This document shows positions 1 through 8,287 of a stretch of DNA of 25,106 nt, piece by piece. Position numbers and translations under genes: made by a program. Every line of letters starts with the position of its first letter. Positions within the stretch are counted from its first letter, which is position 1. Under the pieces are notes generated by a model. The model was not told where the DNA came from. It worked only from the letters and a program-made list of their open reading frames with translations, and did no database searches. This DNA is from JBHEPS01 sp046261635. Lineage in GTDB: Bacteria > Acidobacteriota > Thermoanaerobaculia > Gp7-AA8. Location of the stretch: NCBI GenBank assembly GCA_046261635.1, contig JBHEOL010000175.1:1-25106 (forward strand). Direction: 5' to 3'.

Positions 1-1
1 G

Positions 2-232
2 CTTTTGCGTGCGCTGATGCTTCAGCGTGTAAAAGCTGCGGGAATTAATATTTCAATGAAACGTCTTTTATCTGAATTAGACCAGATTCGGGAGGTCGTT
101 AACATTTATCAAAAGAAACGAGGTCAGAAAACGGAACGTCGGCAAGCAGTCTTGAGTAAGACATCTGAACTGCAGGATCAGCTAATCGACGTTCTGAAAT
201 TAAAAACCGATAATAAATCACTTTTAGGGTAA
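2..232 (+). CDS. Transposase, C-terminal fragment (IS1634/IS4-type DDE), cut by the window edge
   Basis: The frame is open from base 2 and ends at a stop at 230-232, so this is the C-terminal ~76 residues of a longer protein. The stretch IREVVNIYQKKRGQKTERRQ followed by VLSKTSELQDQLIDVLKL resembles the tail of IS1634-type transposases as I remember that family; no catalytic residue is inside the window. Composition is AT-rich with A/T-ending codons (aaa, tta, aat, gaa), unlike all other genes here, which fits a recently acquired insertion sequence. The TTG at 5-7 is only an internal codon. The call rests on a short tail, so the exact family is uncertain. Confidence 0.6.
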   Translation, partial: LLRALMLQRVKAAGINISMKRLLSELDQIREVVNIYQKKRGQKTERRQAVLSKTSELQDQLIDVLKLKTDNKSLLG

Positions 233-304
233 GGTTTCATTGCTTGCAACTTATTGAAAGGCAGCATGATACAAGTTTTTTATTTCATAACTAGGAAACT
301 CGGG
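233..304. mobile_element. Probable right end of the insertion sequence
   Basis: This AT-rich non-coding stretch follows the transposase stop and gives way abruptly to the C-rich heptamer repeat near 300-305. It probably contains the terminal inverted repeat of the element. The other end is outside the window, so neither the repeat nor a target duplication can be defined. Confidence 0.35.
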
Positions 305-380
305 CTAGCCCCTAGTCCCTTGTCTCGGCTAACCCCTAACCCCTAGCCCCTAGCCCCTTGTTTTCTTCCCCTAGCCCCTA
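305..380. repeat. Heptameric CTARCCC repeat with G-quadruplex-forming motif
   Basis: The tract is built from 7-base units CTAGCCC/CTAACCC with two interruptions beginning CTTGT. Four C4 runs at 333-336, 340-343, 347-350 and 354-357 are separated by TAA, TAG and TAG. On the minus strand this reads as four G4 runs with 3-nt CTA/CTA/TTA loops, a textbook intramolecular G-quadruplex pattern resembling telomeric repeats. It starts exactly at the TAG stop (378-380) of the carboxyltransferase gene, so it would lie in the 3' end of that transcript. Confidence 0.8.
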
Positions 381-1970
381 CAACGGTATGTTTCCATGCT
401 TTTTCGGCGGATTCGTGTCGCGCTTGTTCTGGAGCATCGCGAAGGCGGTGATCAGCTTCCGCCGCGTAAACCTCGGCTCGATGATCTCGTCGATATACCC
501 CCGCTCCGCTGCGATGTAAGGATTGGCGAATTTCTCCTTGTACTCGACCACCTTCTCCTTCCGTTTGGCCTCCGGATCGGCCGCCTCCTGCACGTCGCGA
601 CGATAGAGGATGTTGACCGCCCCCTCGGCCCCCATCACGGCGATCTCAGCCGTCGGGAACGCGTAGTTCATGTCGGCCCGGATGTGCTTGGAGTTCATCA
701 CGCAGTAAGCGCCCCCGTAGGCCTTTCGCGTGATCACCGTGACCTTCGGAACGGTCGCCTCGGCGAGCGCATACAACAGCTTCGCACCGTGGACAATGAT
801 TCCGGCATGCTCCTGGGCGACTCCGGGGAGGAACCCGGGGACGTCCTCGAACACGGCGAGTGGAATGTTGAAGGAGTCGCAGAAGCGGACGAAGCGGGCG
901 CCTTTTCGCGAAGCGTTGATATCGAGGACTCCGGCGAGGAAGGCCGGCTGGTTCGCGACGACTCCGACCGACCGGCCGTCGAGGCGGAGGAAGCCGACGA
1001 TCAGGTTCGGCGCGAAGTGCTCGTGGATCTCGAAAAAGTGCCCGTCGTCGGCCACGCTTCGGAGGATCTCGCGGATGTCGTACGGCTGGTTCGGGTTCTC
1101 GGGAACGAAGGAGTCGAGATTCTCGTCGACCCTGTTCGGATCGTCGGTGCTCTTCTGGCGCGGCGGATCTTCGAGGTTGTTCGACGGCACGAACGAGAGC
1201 AGCTCGCGAATGAGAGAGAGGCAATCCTCGTCGGAGTCCGCCGCGAAGTGCGCGACTCCGGAGACCTGATTGTGCGTCATCGCACCGCCGAGCTTCTCCT
1301 TGGTGACTTCCTCGTGCGTCACGGTTCTGATCACGTCGGGGCCGGTGACGAACATGTAGCTCGTCTCCTTCACCATCACGATGAAGTCCGTGATCGCAGG
1401 CGAGTACACCGCCCCACCGGCGCAGGGTCCCATCACCGCGGAAATCTGCGGGATGACGCCGGAGGCCAGCGTGTTGCGGAGAAAGATATCGGCGTAGCCT
1501 CCGAGCGAGGCGACGCCCTCCTGAATCCGCGCTCCGCCCGAATCGTTGAGGCCGACGATCGGAGCCCCGTTTCTCATCGCCAGATCCATCAGCTTCACGA
1601 CCTTCCCGGCGTGCGCCTCGCTCAGCGACCCTCCGAACACCGTGAAGTCCTGAGCGAAGGCGTAAACGATGCGTCCGTGGATGGTTCCATATCCGGTCAC
1701 CACCCCGTCGCCGGGGATCTGCTGGCGCTCCATGCCGAAATCCCTGGAGCGGTGGACCACGAGTTGATCCATCTCCTGGAATGATCCCGGGTCGAACAGC
1801 AGGGCGATTCTTTCGCGCGCGGTGAGCTTGCCCTCACGATGTTGCCGCTCGATGCGGTCCTCGCCGCCGCCGAGCTCACTCTGGCGCTTCCGCTGCTCGA
1901 GCTCCTCGAGACTGCGATTCGAACGCTCGGCGTGCCAGGGAAAATTGTCGGGCGGGCGGTCTTCGCTCAT
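378..1970 (-). CDS. pccB: Acyl-CoA (propionyl-CoA type) carboxylase, carboxyltransferase beta subunit
   Basis: The 530-residue protein matches the usual ~510-540 length of biotin-dependent carboxyltransferase subunits. It moves the carboxyl group from carboxybiotin to an acyl-CoA such as propionyl-CoA, giving methylmalonyl-CoA. Family signatures are visible in order: GKLTARERIALLFDPGSF near the N-terminus, FAQDFTVFGGSLSEAHAGK, the oxyanion-hole region DSGGARIQEGV, GPCAGGAVYSPA, and in the second half FEDVPGFLPG and KAYGGAYCVM. Start is ATG at 1968-1970 with GAGGA a few bases upstream. No biotin carboxylase, biotin carrier or methylmalonyl-CoA mutase gene is adjacent, so substrate choice is not fixed by context; methylmalonyl-CoA decarboxylase alpha subunits look similar. 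The stop codon is the first unit of the heptamer repeat. Confidence 0.93.
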   Translation of the reverse strand: MSEDRPPDNFPWHAERSNRSLEELEQRKRQSELGGGEDRIERQHREGKLTARERIALLFDPGSFQEMDQLVVHRSRDFGMERQQIPGDGVVTGYGTIHGRIVYAFAQDFTVFGGSLSEAHAGKVVKLMDLAMRNGAPIVGLNDSGGARIQEGVASLGGYADIFLRNTLASGVIPQISAVMGPCAGGAVYSPAITDFIVMVKETSYMFVTGPDVIRTVTHEEVTKEKLGGAMTHNQVSGVAHFAADSDEDCLSLIRELLSFVPSNNLEDPPRQKSTDDPNRVDENLDSFVPENPNQPYDIREILRSVADDGHFFEIHEHFAPNLIVGFLRLDGRSVGVVANQPAFLAGVLDINASRKGARFVRFCDSFNIPLAVFEDVPGFLPGVAQEHAGIIVHGAKLLYALAEATVPKVTVITRKAYGGAYCVMNSKHIRADMNYAFPTAEIAVMGAEGAVNILYRRDVQEAADPEAKRKEKVVEYKEKFANPYIAAERGYIDEIIEPRFTRRKLITAFAMLQNKRDTNPPKKHGNIPL

Positions 1971-2081
1971 TGATGTCCTCGCGTATCCATGGTCGGTGGC
2001 CGGTCAGGCCAGGGGCCCGAATCTTATGCCGAACGCAGCCGATTTCCGAACCAGGCATCCCCCGATTCCCCGGCACCACCT

Positions 2082-2087
2082 TAGAAT
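2082..2087 (+). promoter_or_regulatory. -10-like box TAGAAT for the TldD/TldE operon
   Basis: TAGAAT lies 7 bases before the ATG at 2095, and no Shine-Dalgarno sequence is visible between them. It overlaps the alternative ATG at 2086, which argues for the 2095 start and a near-leaderless mRNA. No convincing -35 box is seen. Confidence 0.35.
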
Positions 2088-2094
2088 GCGCCTT

Positions 2095-3144
2095 ATGTCA
2101 GCGATTTCCCTGAACGGGTCCGACCTTCATGCCCACGAGTTCGAGCTGGAGCGGACCGAGGAGCGATGGGAGATCGGGCCCGGCGAACCGCGCCTCGTCG
2201 AGCTCCGCAGTGAACGCGGCGAGTCGACGCTCGAACGGGCATCCGCCGGTCTGTTCATCACCGCCTCCTCGACCGAGAGCCTGCCGAAGAGCTCCGACTA
2301 CGGCGGGCGATCCGAGCGTCTGCTCGCAAGAGTGTTCGATCTCCTGCCGGGCCCCCACCGCTGGCAACTTCGCAGGGTCCGCTCGATCCGCAAGGTCACC
2401 GTCGAGGAAGAGTCGTTCGCCCGCGAGGAGCACTACGTCTCTCTTCGTTCGGATGCCGGCCTTGGGATCGTCGTGCCGTTCAGCAACGCGATCGACATCG
2501 AGATCGACCGCCAGCTCGACCGGCTGACCCCCGACTTCTCCGGCGCCGAATCGTTCGATCCGACCGTTCCTCTCCTCTGGACCGGCGGCACCGGCTCGAT
2601 CCTGTTTCACGAATCGCTCGGCCATCCCTCCGAGGTCGGCGCAACCCCGCTGCGCTGGCCGGAGTGGATTCGCGTTCTCGACGATCCCTCCGGAGACGGC
2701 CTCGGAACGATGGAAAACGACGACATCGGCCTCCCCGTCCAGCGCGCGGATCTCACTGCCGGCGAGATCCCCACGGCCTTCCGCCGCGAGGGATACCGCG
2801 ATTCTCCTCTCAGGCGCATGACTTCGCTCCGCGTCGAGCTCACCGGCCCGGAGGTCGAACCGCCCCCGGATCGGATCGAAATCCGCCATCTCGGCGGCGG
2901 TGCGTGGGATCCGGTCAGCGATCAGGTCTCCATCCGCGTCACCTCGGCGGTTCGCGTCCGCGAGGGGCGGCGGCGCCCCCTCCACCCGTTCGTTTGGAAC
3001 GTGCGGCGCAGCATCGTTCCCGCTTTGCTGGTGGGCGCAACCGGCTCGCCAAACCCCTATCCCGGAGTCTTGTGCAGGGATGAAGGACAGAGGATCCCGG
3101 TCGGCTCAGCCTCTCCCGATATCCTGACCAGGGGTGCCCGGTGA
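2095..3144 (+). CDS. Compact TldD-like metalloprotease subunit
   Basis: The protein has 349 residues from the ATG at 2095, against ~480 for E. coli TldD. The decisive motif is HESLGH at residues 172-177 followed by PSE, equivalent to the HExxxH zinc site of TldD (HEAVGH..E). Next come VLDDPSGDGLGTMENDDIG and YRDSPLRRMT, which parallel the TldD segments with VDDG, NIDDEG and the RRESY/PRMT region. Near the C-terminus LCRDEGQRIPVG carries Cys327 where TldD has its third zinc ligand in GTCGKDGQSVPVG. The metal site therefore looks complete. TldD works with TldE as a peptidase that trims unfolded or modified peptides. The downstream gene overlaps the stop by GTGA, indicating translational coupling. 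ATG 2086 is an alternative start. Confidence 0.72.
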   Translation: MSAISLNGSDLHAHEFELERTEERWEIGPGEPRLVELRSERGESTLERASAGLFITASSTESLPKSSDYGGRSERLLARVFDLLPGPHRWQLRRVRSIRKVTVEEESFAREEHYVSLRSDAGLGIVVPFSNAIDIEIDRQLDRLTPDFSGAESFDPTVPLLWTGGTGSILFHESLGHPSEVGATPLRWPEWIRVLDDPSGDGLGTMENDDIGLPVQRADLTAGEIPTAFRREGYRDSPLRRMTSLRVELTGPEVEPPPDRIEIRHLGGGAWDPVSDQVSIRVTSAVRVREGRRRPLHPFVWNVRRSIVPALLVGATGSPNPYPGVLCRDEGQRIPVGSASPDILTRGAR

Positions 3145-4082
3145 GCGCGGTCTACCTCAAGCGGGGCGAGGCCGTTCGGCTGAGCGTTTCGCGTGGATTG
3201 AGGACCGTCGCCGCTTCACTCGAAAGGGGCGCCGCGGGAACGAAGGAAGGACGTTTCTTCTCGGCCTCCCTCGGTCCCGACCTTCCCTGGACCCTGCCGG
3301 TGGAGCCGGTGGAGGCGATCGAAGACGCGATCCGATCGATGATTCCCCGCGGAGCTCGGCTCGAACGACTCGAGATTCTCCTGGGCACCAGCTACCACGT
3401 GCTCGGCGAGAAGGAGTGGTCGGAGGCGCATGCTCGCGTCTTTCTCGCGTGCGTCGATCCACGCGCGGGATCGAGAGTCGAGATGCTTCGCGGCGGTGCG
3501 ACCCCGGCCGAGCTCGATCTGAAGGGGATCGCCGCATCCCTGCAGTCGTGGAGCCGTGCCGGCACAATCGCGACGGCTGAGGCGGTCGAGCTCCGCGGCC
3601 CGGTCTCAGCCACGATCGCGGCTCATTTTGCCTCCCAGGCGAGAGTCCCGGCCGGGATTCCTCTGCTTCAGGAGCCCCATCCCTCGTTTCCTCTCGATGG
3701 AAGCGGCGCGCGCATCGATCGTTTCGAAGCTGCCGGAACGGACCAGGCCGATTGGCCGAACCTCGATCGCCCAAGCTATCGAGTCCCTCCACGTCGCGCG
3801 ATCCTTCATGCCCGTCTGGGGAGCACGGCCAGTGAGGCGCCGGCCGCTCCCCTGAGCGCCGTGGAGCCGCTTGGGACGGTCCGAGCATGTTCGGGGGCCG
3901 TGGAAATGGAAGCGCTGATGGAAAGCGACGCGGGCTCGTTTCGAGCGCTTCTTCGCATTCCTCTGGCCAGCCTCGGAGACCTCGAGAGGATCGGCGATTC
4001 GATCCGGTGGTTCCCGGTCGGAGCCGGATCGTGGGGCGAGGAGTTGATCGCGAGGAACGTCGCGGTCGAAGCGGTCGGGTGA
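3141..4082 (+). CDS. Probable TldE/PmbA-like partner of the TldD homologue
   Basis: A 313-residue protein starts at a GTG inside the GTGA overlap with the preceding TldD-like gene. Overall similarity is not obvious by eye, but the last ~45 residues (IPLASLGDLERIGDSIRWFP then ELIARNVAVEAVG) follow the typical TldD/TldE tail, in which a short leader is followed by an 'iGddl' strand and a closing 'glsv.G' strand. There is no HExxxH motif, as expected for TldE, which lacks the metal. No signal peptide or membrane segment is visible, so it should be cytosolic. The pairing with a TldD homologue is the main support; without it this would be a hypothetical protein. Its stop lies 3 bases from the stop of the convergent kinase gene. 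Confidence 0.5.
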   Translation: MSAVYLKRGEAVRLSVSRGLRTVAASLERGAAGTKEGRFFSASLGPDLPWTLPVEPVEAIEDAIRSMIPRGARLERLEILLGTSYHVLGEKEWSEAHARVFLACVDPRAGSRVEMLRGGATPAELDLKGIAASLQSWSRAGTIATAEAVELRGPVSATIAAHFASQARVPAGIPLLQEPHPSFPLDGSGARIDRFEAAGTDQADWPNLDRPSYRVPPRRAILHARLGSTASEAPAAPLSAVEPLGTVRACSGAVEMEALMESDAGSFRALLRIPLASLGDLERIGDSIRWFPVGAGSWGEELIARNVAVEAVG

Positions 4083-4085
4083 GCC

Positions 4086-5906
4086 TCAGCTGAGCCGGAT
4101 GTCGAAGGTTCTGGACGACTCGTTCCAGACGATCGAGATGCGTTTGCGAGCGCCCGGCTGCACGTTCGCCTCAAAGACCTTCCGTTCGGTGATTCGCATT
4201 CCGGGGATGATGACCCAGACGACGATCTCGTGGCGGCCCGCACTGATATCGACCGATTGGCGGATCGGCTTAGGGGCTCTGCGCCTGAAAAGGCCGCGGC
4301 GTGTCTCCTCGTAGGCGTTCTCGTGAAGGACCTTCTCCCCGTCGACCTGAATCATGATGTAGCCCTCGTCGAGAGAGCTCGCATACTCGATCGACAGTGA
4401 GGCAGCCCGGCCTGAAGCGGCGGCCGCGACCTTCTGGGAGGCCATCTTTTCAGCCTCGCGCATCTGTCGCAAAGTGAGCTGCTCGCGGCTCATCGTCAGG
4501 TAGTTCACGGCCTCGGTCGAGCTCGAGTCGAGGTTGAATGCCTCCTCGAAGAGCGGAATCGCTCGCTCGAACTGCCGTTTCTCGAACAGCGCTTTCCCTT
4601 CCGCCAGCTTTCCCGCGGCCTCTTCCAGCCGAGCCTCGTTCGACTGCCGTTCGCCACGAATCTGATTGAGCCGCGCAATCATTTCGGTCACGCCAGGGGA
4701 CCGGGGGGCGAGCTTTCTCAACTCCAGAAACTGCTGATACGCCCCTTCCACGTTCCCCTGCTCGAGCATCTTCATCCCGTCGGTCCGGAGCTCTCTCTGC
4801 TTCATCACGGCGGCCTCGCGCTTCCCATCCACAGCGGGGACGGGCACCTGGCGGCTCCAGAGCCACCCGGAGATGGCCACTGTGGCGAGCAGAAGGACGG
4901 CGATGACGGCGAAGAAGAGGAGAGGGGAGACTTTGCGCTTCAGGGAGGCGGGGACATACGGGGCGCTTCCGGACCCCGGCCGAGCGGCCGCCGGGGAAGG
5001 AATCTCGACCGTCGCGGCCGAAGAAGCGCCGATGAGGGTGGGGTCGGCCGCCGAATCGAGCGAATGCTCGATCAGCGGCTTGCCGGCGGCGATCGCCCGG
5101 AGATCGGCTGCGACATCGCGCGCCCTGGCGTAGCGGTCCCTGGGATCCTTCGCCAGACACCTCCGGACCACTTCGTCGTACTGGACAGGAATGGCCGGAT
5201 CGACCTGAGTCGGCGGCTCGAACGGCTCGTGGACGATACGATACGAGATGGTCGTGAGCGAATCACCGCCGAACGGCTTTCTGCGCGTCAGACCTTCGTA
5301 GATGACGATACCGAGGGAGAAGATGTCGGTTCTCCCGTCGACGGGGGAGCCCTTCACCTGCTCGGGGGCCATGTAGTTCGGAGTCCCGAGAAACTGGCCG
5401 GTCGAAGTGAGATTGGCTGACTCGGCGGCGATCTTGGCGATGCCGAAGTCGGTGATCTTCACCCCGGAGCCGGGGGGAAGGATGATGTTTGCCGGTTTGA
5501 CGTCGCGGTGAACGATGCCGCGGGCGTGGGCGTAATCGAGAGCGTCGGCGACCTGGGCGAGCAGATTGGCAAGCTCGGCATAGGAAATGGAGTCCGGCTG
5601 CTGGATGATCTCCTTGAGAGTCGGGCCCTCCACGTACTCCATGGCGATGAAGGAGACGCTCTTCTCGGGATCCTGCCCGATGTCGTGAACGGTGACGATG
5701 GAGGGATGGCTGAGGATGCCAGCGGCCTGAGCCTCACGCATGAAGCGTTGCTGGAACTCGCGCACCTCATCTTCATCTCCCGAGTCGGAGAGACGAATGG
5801 TCTTGAGGGCGACCATGCGGCCGATCAGGGGGTCGCGAGCCAGGTACACGATGCCCATGGCCCCCTTACCCAGCTCCCGAACGACCTCGTAACGACCGAG
5901 GTTCAC
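4086..5906 (-). CDS. Membrane-anchored Ser/Thr protein kinase (PknB type) with TPR-like region
   Basis: The 606-residue protein begins with a complete Hanks-type kinase domain (about 6-270): glycine loop GKGAMG (13-18), Lys35 in VALK, HRDVKPAN with catalytic Asp135, DFG at 153-155 and APE at 180-182. A low-complexity linker leads to one transmembrane helix at about 329-350. The outer part (about 365-480) is rich in amphipathic helices with a TPR-like pattern (ALFEKRQFERAIPLFEEAF). The last ~100 residues look like a beta-rich domain ending with ARKRISIVWNESSRTFDIRL. It presumably phosphorylates cytosolic targets in response to an extracytoplasmic signal; the targets are unknown. Start is GTG at 5904-5906 with AAGGAG about 10 bases upstream. 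It is transcribed alone, divergent from the EF-G-like gene and convergent with the TldE-like gene. Confidence 0.92.
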   Translation of the reverse strand: MNLGRYEVVRELGKGAMGIVYLARDPLIGRMVALKTIRLSDSGDEDEVREFQQRFMREAQAAGILSHPSIVTVHDIGQDPEKSVSFIAMEYVEGPTLKEIIQQPDSISYAELANLLAQVADALDYAHARGIVHRDVKPANIILPPGSGVKITDFGIAKIAAESANLTSTGQFLGTPNYMAPEQVKGSPVDGRTDIFSLGIVIYEGLTRRKPFGGDSLTTISYRIVHEPFEPPTQVDPAIPVQYDEVVRRCLAKDPRDRYARARDVAADLRAIAAGKPLIEHSLDSAADPTLIGASSAATVEIPSPAAARPGSGSAPYVPASLKRKVSPLLFFAVIAVLLLATVAISGWLWSRQVPVPAVDGKREAAVMKQRELRTDGMKMLEQGNVEGAYQQFLELRKLAPRSPGVTEMIARLNQIRGERQSNEARLEEAAGKLAEGKALFEKRQFERAIPLFEEAFNLDSSSTEAVNYLTMSREQLTLRQMREAEKMASQKVAAAASGRAASLSIEYASSLDEGYIMIQVDGEKVLHENAYEETRRGLFRRRAPKPIRQSVDISAGRHEIVVWVIIPGMRITERKVFEANVQPGARKRISIVWNESSRTFDIRLS

Positions 5907-5969
5907 CGTTAATCTTCTCCTTCGCGAATGGGATGGGCCCAGGTCAGCCGGGCCCGTTCCGGCAGTTGC

Positions 5970-5975
5970 ATCATA
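5970..5975 (-). promoter_or_regulatory. -10-like box TATGAT upstream of the kinase gene
   Basis: TATGAT on the minus strand lies about 64 bases before the kinase GTG start. A weak -35 candidate (TTCGCA) sits 19 bases further upstream. It is one half of a divergent promoter region with the EF-G-like gene. Confidence 0.35.
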
Positions 5976-6028
5976 TCGTCCCCCACCCCTGCCGTGCGAA
6001 TGATCCGCCCGAGGTGTGCGGGTGCCGC

Positions 6029-6059
6029 TTGAATCGCGCCTCTGCTTTTAAATTATGAT
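6029..6059 (+). promoter_or_regulatory. Sigma70-type promoter for the EF-G-like gene
   Basis: TTGAAT (6029-6034) and TATGAT (6054-6059) are separated by 19 bases, slightly longer than ideal. They lie 48 bases before the ATG, which has its own strong GGAGGA ribosome site. This fits a normal leadered transcript. Confidence 0.45.
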
Positions 6060-6107
6060 GACGTCCGGCCCAGGTCTCAAAAAATTGCCTCCGGAGGAAT
6101 TCCCCTC

Positions 6108-8195
6108 ATGAAAGCGTATTCCGGATCCGAAATCCGCAACCTCGCCATCGTCGGGCACAACGACACGGGCAAGACGACCCTCGTGTCTCAGTGGCTGTTC
6201 AACGCCGGGGCGGTGACCCGTCTGGGGAGTGTGCTCGACGGCACGACCGTGACCGACTTCGACCCGGATGAGATAGAGCGGAAGCACTCGATCTCGGCCG
6301 CTCTCGCGTGGCTCGAGTGGAAGGACCACAAGATCAACCTGATGGACACTCCGGGATTCGGGATTTTCCTGACCGAAGCGAAAAGCTCCATGAGGGTTGC
6401 CGACTCGGCCGCCATCGTCGTCAGCGCGGTCACCGGCTCGGAGGTCAGCACCGAAAAGGTCTGGAAGTTCGCGGAAGGGCTCTCGCTCCCCGCGTTCTTC
6501 ATCGCCAACAAGATGGACCGCGAGCGCGCCTCGGCCACCCGCACGCTCGAGTCCATCCAGGCTAAATTCGGGCGTGGGGTCGTTCCGATCCAGATGCCGC
6601 TCGGCGAGGAGAAGGAATTCAACGGCGTGATCGACCTGATCACCATGAAGGCGCTCCGATACGAAACGAACGGCTCGGGAAAATTCAAGATCGAAGAAAT
6701 CCCGGCCGAGCTGAAGGACGCGGCCGAGAAGGCCCACGAGGAGCTGATCGAGAAAGTCGCCGAAGGTGACGACACTCTCATGGAGCGCTTCTTCGAGGAG
6801 GGAGGACTCTCCGACCAGGAGGTCATCAGCGGCCTCCGGCGCGAGATCCTCGCGCGGGAGATCTTCCCGCTCGTCTACTGCTCAGCGACTCAGAATATCG
6901 GCGGGCAGGCGATCCTGGACACGATTCTCCAGCTCATGCCCTCGGCCGACCAGGGCTCCGCGGTGACCGGGAAAGTGGGTGAGTCGCAGGTCACGCTCGA
7001 GCGCGCGGACGACGCTCCGGTCTCGGCGCTGATCTTCAAGACCATGTCGGACCCGTTCGCCGGCCGCGTCTCCCTGTTCCGCGTCTACAGCGGCGTCCAT
7101 CATTCGGACACCTCGTACCTGAATACCTCGCGCGATCATGAAGAAAGGATCGGGAAGCTCCAGCTCCTGCAAGGGAAACAGCAGACCGCGATCGGCGAGC
7201 TGCACGCCGGTGACATCGGAGGCGTTGCGAAGCTGAAAGACACCCATACCGGAGACACCATCGCGGCGAAGGAAAGACCCCTGGTTCTTACGCACATCAG
7301 CTATCCGGAGCCCGTCATCTCTTTCGCCATCGAACCGAAGTCGAAGGGTGACGAGGACAAGATCTCGACCGCGCTCGCGCGCATCATGGAAGAGGATCCG
7401 ACGATCCACTACGGCCGTGATGAGCAGACGAAGGAACCGCTCATCTCCGGACAGGGGCAGCTCCACGTCGAGGTCGTCATCGGCAAGCTTCATAAGAAAT
7501 ACGGCGTTGAAGTCATCCTCCACCCGCCGAAGGTCCCCTACCGGGAGACGATCACGCGATCGGCAGATGCACACGGCAGGCACAAGAAGCAGAGCGGCGG
7601 GCACGGTCAGTTCGCGGATTGTAAAATCAAGATGGAGCCGCTTCCGCGCGGTGCCGACTTCGAGTTCGTCGACGAAATCTTCGGGGGATCGATCCCGAGG
7701 CAGTACATCCCGGCCGTCGAAAAGGGGATTCAGGAGGCCCGCGTCAAAGGCTACCTCGCCGGTTTCCCGGTCGTCGACTTCCGAGTCAGGCTCCTCGACG
7801 GCCAGTTCCACGCCGTCGACTCCTCCGAAATGGCATTCAAGACTGCCGCGTCACTCGCCTTCAAGGAAGGAATGGCGGCGGCCCGCGCCACCCTGCTCGA
7901 ACCCGTCATGCACGTCGAGATCTTCGCCCCCACCGAGTACGTCGGTGACCTGATGGGCGACCTCACCTCCCGGCGCGGAAAAATGGAAGGGATCGATTCC
8001 GACGCCGAGTCCCAGGTGATCCGGGCTCAGGCCCCGATGTCCGAGATGCTGACGTATGGATCGACTCTCCGTTCGATCACCCAGGGACGCGGGTCGTTTC
8101 ACATGGAGTTCTCTCATTACGAAGAGGTTCCCCGGCACATTCAGGAGAAGGTCATCGCCGAGGCGAAAAAGGGGCAGGAAGCCGAGCACGCCTGA
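6108..8195 (+). CDS. Elongation factor G-like GTPase (EF-G2 type)
   Basis: The 695-residue protein has the five-domain length of EF-G. The P-loop is GHNDTGKTT (16-24), the G3 motif DTPGF (80-84) and the G4 motif NKMD (134-137). Canonical EF-G has GHVDHGKTT and DTPGH, so the catalytic histidine is replaced here by Phe84. This replacement and the DGTTVTDFDPDEIERKHSIS switch region are typical of the EF-G-like paralogue group rather than of the translocase FusA. Later domains are present, including the domain IV/V segment ending with MEFSHYEEVP. Its role is probably ribosome-associated, but the family is poorly defined functionally. It is a single-gene unit: ATG with GGAGGA upstream, and a 14-bp perfect hairpin just after the stop. 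Confidence 0.88.
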   Translation: MKAYSGSEIRNLAIVGHNDTGKTTLVSQWLFNAGAVTRLGSVLDGTTVTDFDPDEIERKHSISAALAWLEWKDHKINLMDTPGFGIFLTEAKSSMRVADSAAIVVSAVTGSEVSTEKVWKFAEGLSLPAFFIANKMDRERASATRTLESIQAKFGRGVVPIQMPLGEEKEFNGVIDLITMKALRYETNGSGKFKIEEIPAELKDAAEKAHEELIEKVAEGDDTLMERFFEEGGLSDQEVISGLRREILAREIFPLVYCSATQNIGGQAILDTILQLMPSADQGSAVTGKVGESQVTLERADDAPVSALIFKTMSDPFAGRVSLFRVYSGVHHSDTSYLNTSRDHEERIGKLQLLQGKQQTAIGELHAGDIGGVAKLKDTHTGDTIAAKERPLVLTHISYPEPVISFAIEPKSKGDEDKISTALARIMEEDPTIHYGRDEQTKEPLISGQGQLHVEVVIGKLHKKYGVEVILHPPKVPYRETITRSADAHGRHKKQSGGHGQFADCKIKMEPLPRGADFEFVDEIFGGSIPRQYIPAVEKGIQEARVKGYLAGFPVVDFRVRLLDGQFHAVDSSEMAFKTAASLAFKEGMAAARATLLEPVMHVEIFAPTEYVGDLMGDLTSRRGKMEGIDSDAESQVIRAQAPMSEMLTYGSTLRSITQGRGSFHMEFSHYEEVPRHIQEKVIAEAKKGQEAEHA

Positions 8196-8216
8196 CTCCT
8201 CCCGCTCCCGCAAACG

Positions 8217-8248
8217 AGAGAAAGGACGCCTCACGGCGTCCTTTCTCT
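8217..8248 (+). terminator. Strong hairpin after the EF-G-like gene
   Basis: A perfect 14-bp stem (8217-8230 with 8235-8248) encloses a TCAC loop, 21 bases after the stop. The run after the stem is only weakly T-rich, so termination efficiency is uncertain. Confidence 0.75.
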
Positions 8249-8268
8249 TCATGCTGCTGCGGATGAAA

Positions 8269-8287
8269 CTAGTGGATAGCCCACTAG
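8269..8287 (-). terminator. Short palindrome covering the stop of the PEGA gene
   Basis: CTAGTGG (8269-8275) and CCACTAG (8281-8287) form a 7-bp stem with a 5-base loop. The TAG stop of the minus-strand PEGA gene (8284-8286) lies inside the arm. It may close the selD operon transcript on the minus strand, converging with the EF-G-like terminator, but no T-run follows. Confidence 0.35.

Noticed and set aside
396..1784. A 462-residue open frame antisense to the carboxyltransferase gene
   Set aside because: It is the mirror of a high-GC coding strand, rich in Arg, Asp, Val and His, with no domain or ribosome site; the minus-strand gene is a clear family member.
1822..2094. N-terminal extension of the TldD-like frame
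   Set aside because: It runs opposite the start of pccB, is Ser/Arg-rich, and disappears when the ATG at 2095 with its -10-like box is used.
2098..2985. A 295-residue minus-strand frame over the TldD-like gene
   Set aside because: The plus strand carries the HExxxH and Cys motifs; the minus frame shows none and is a shadow.
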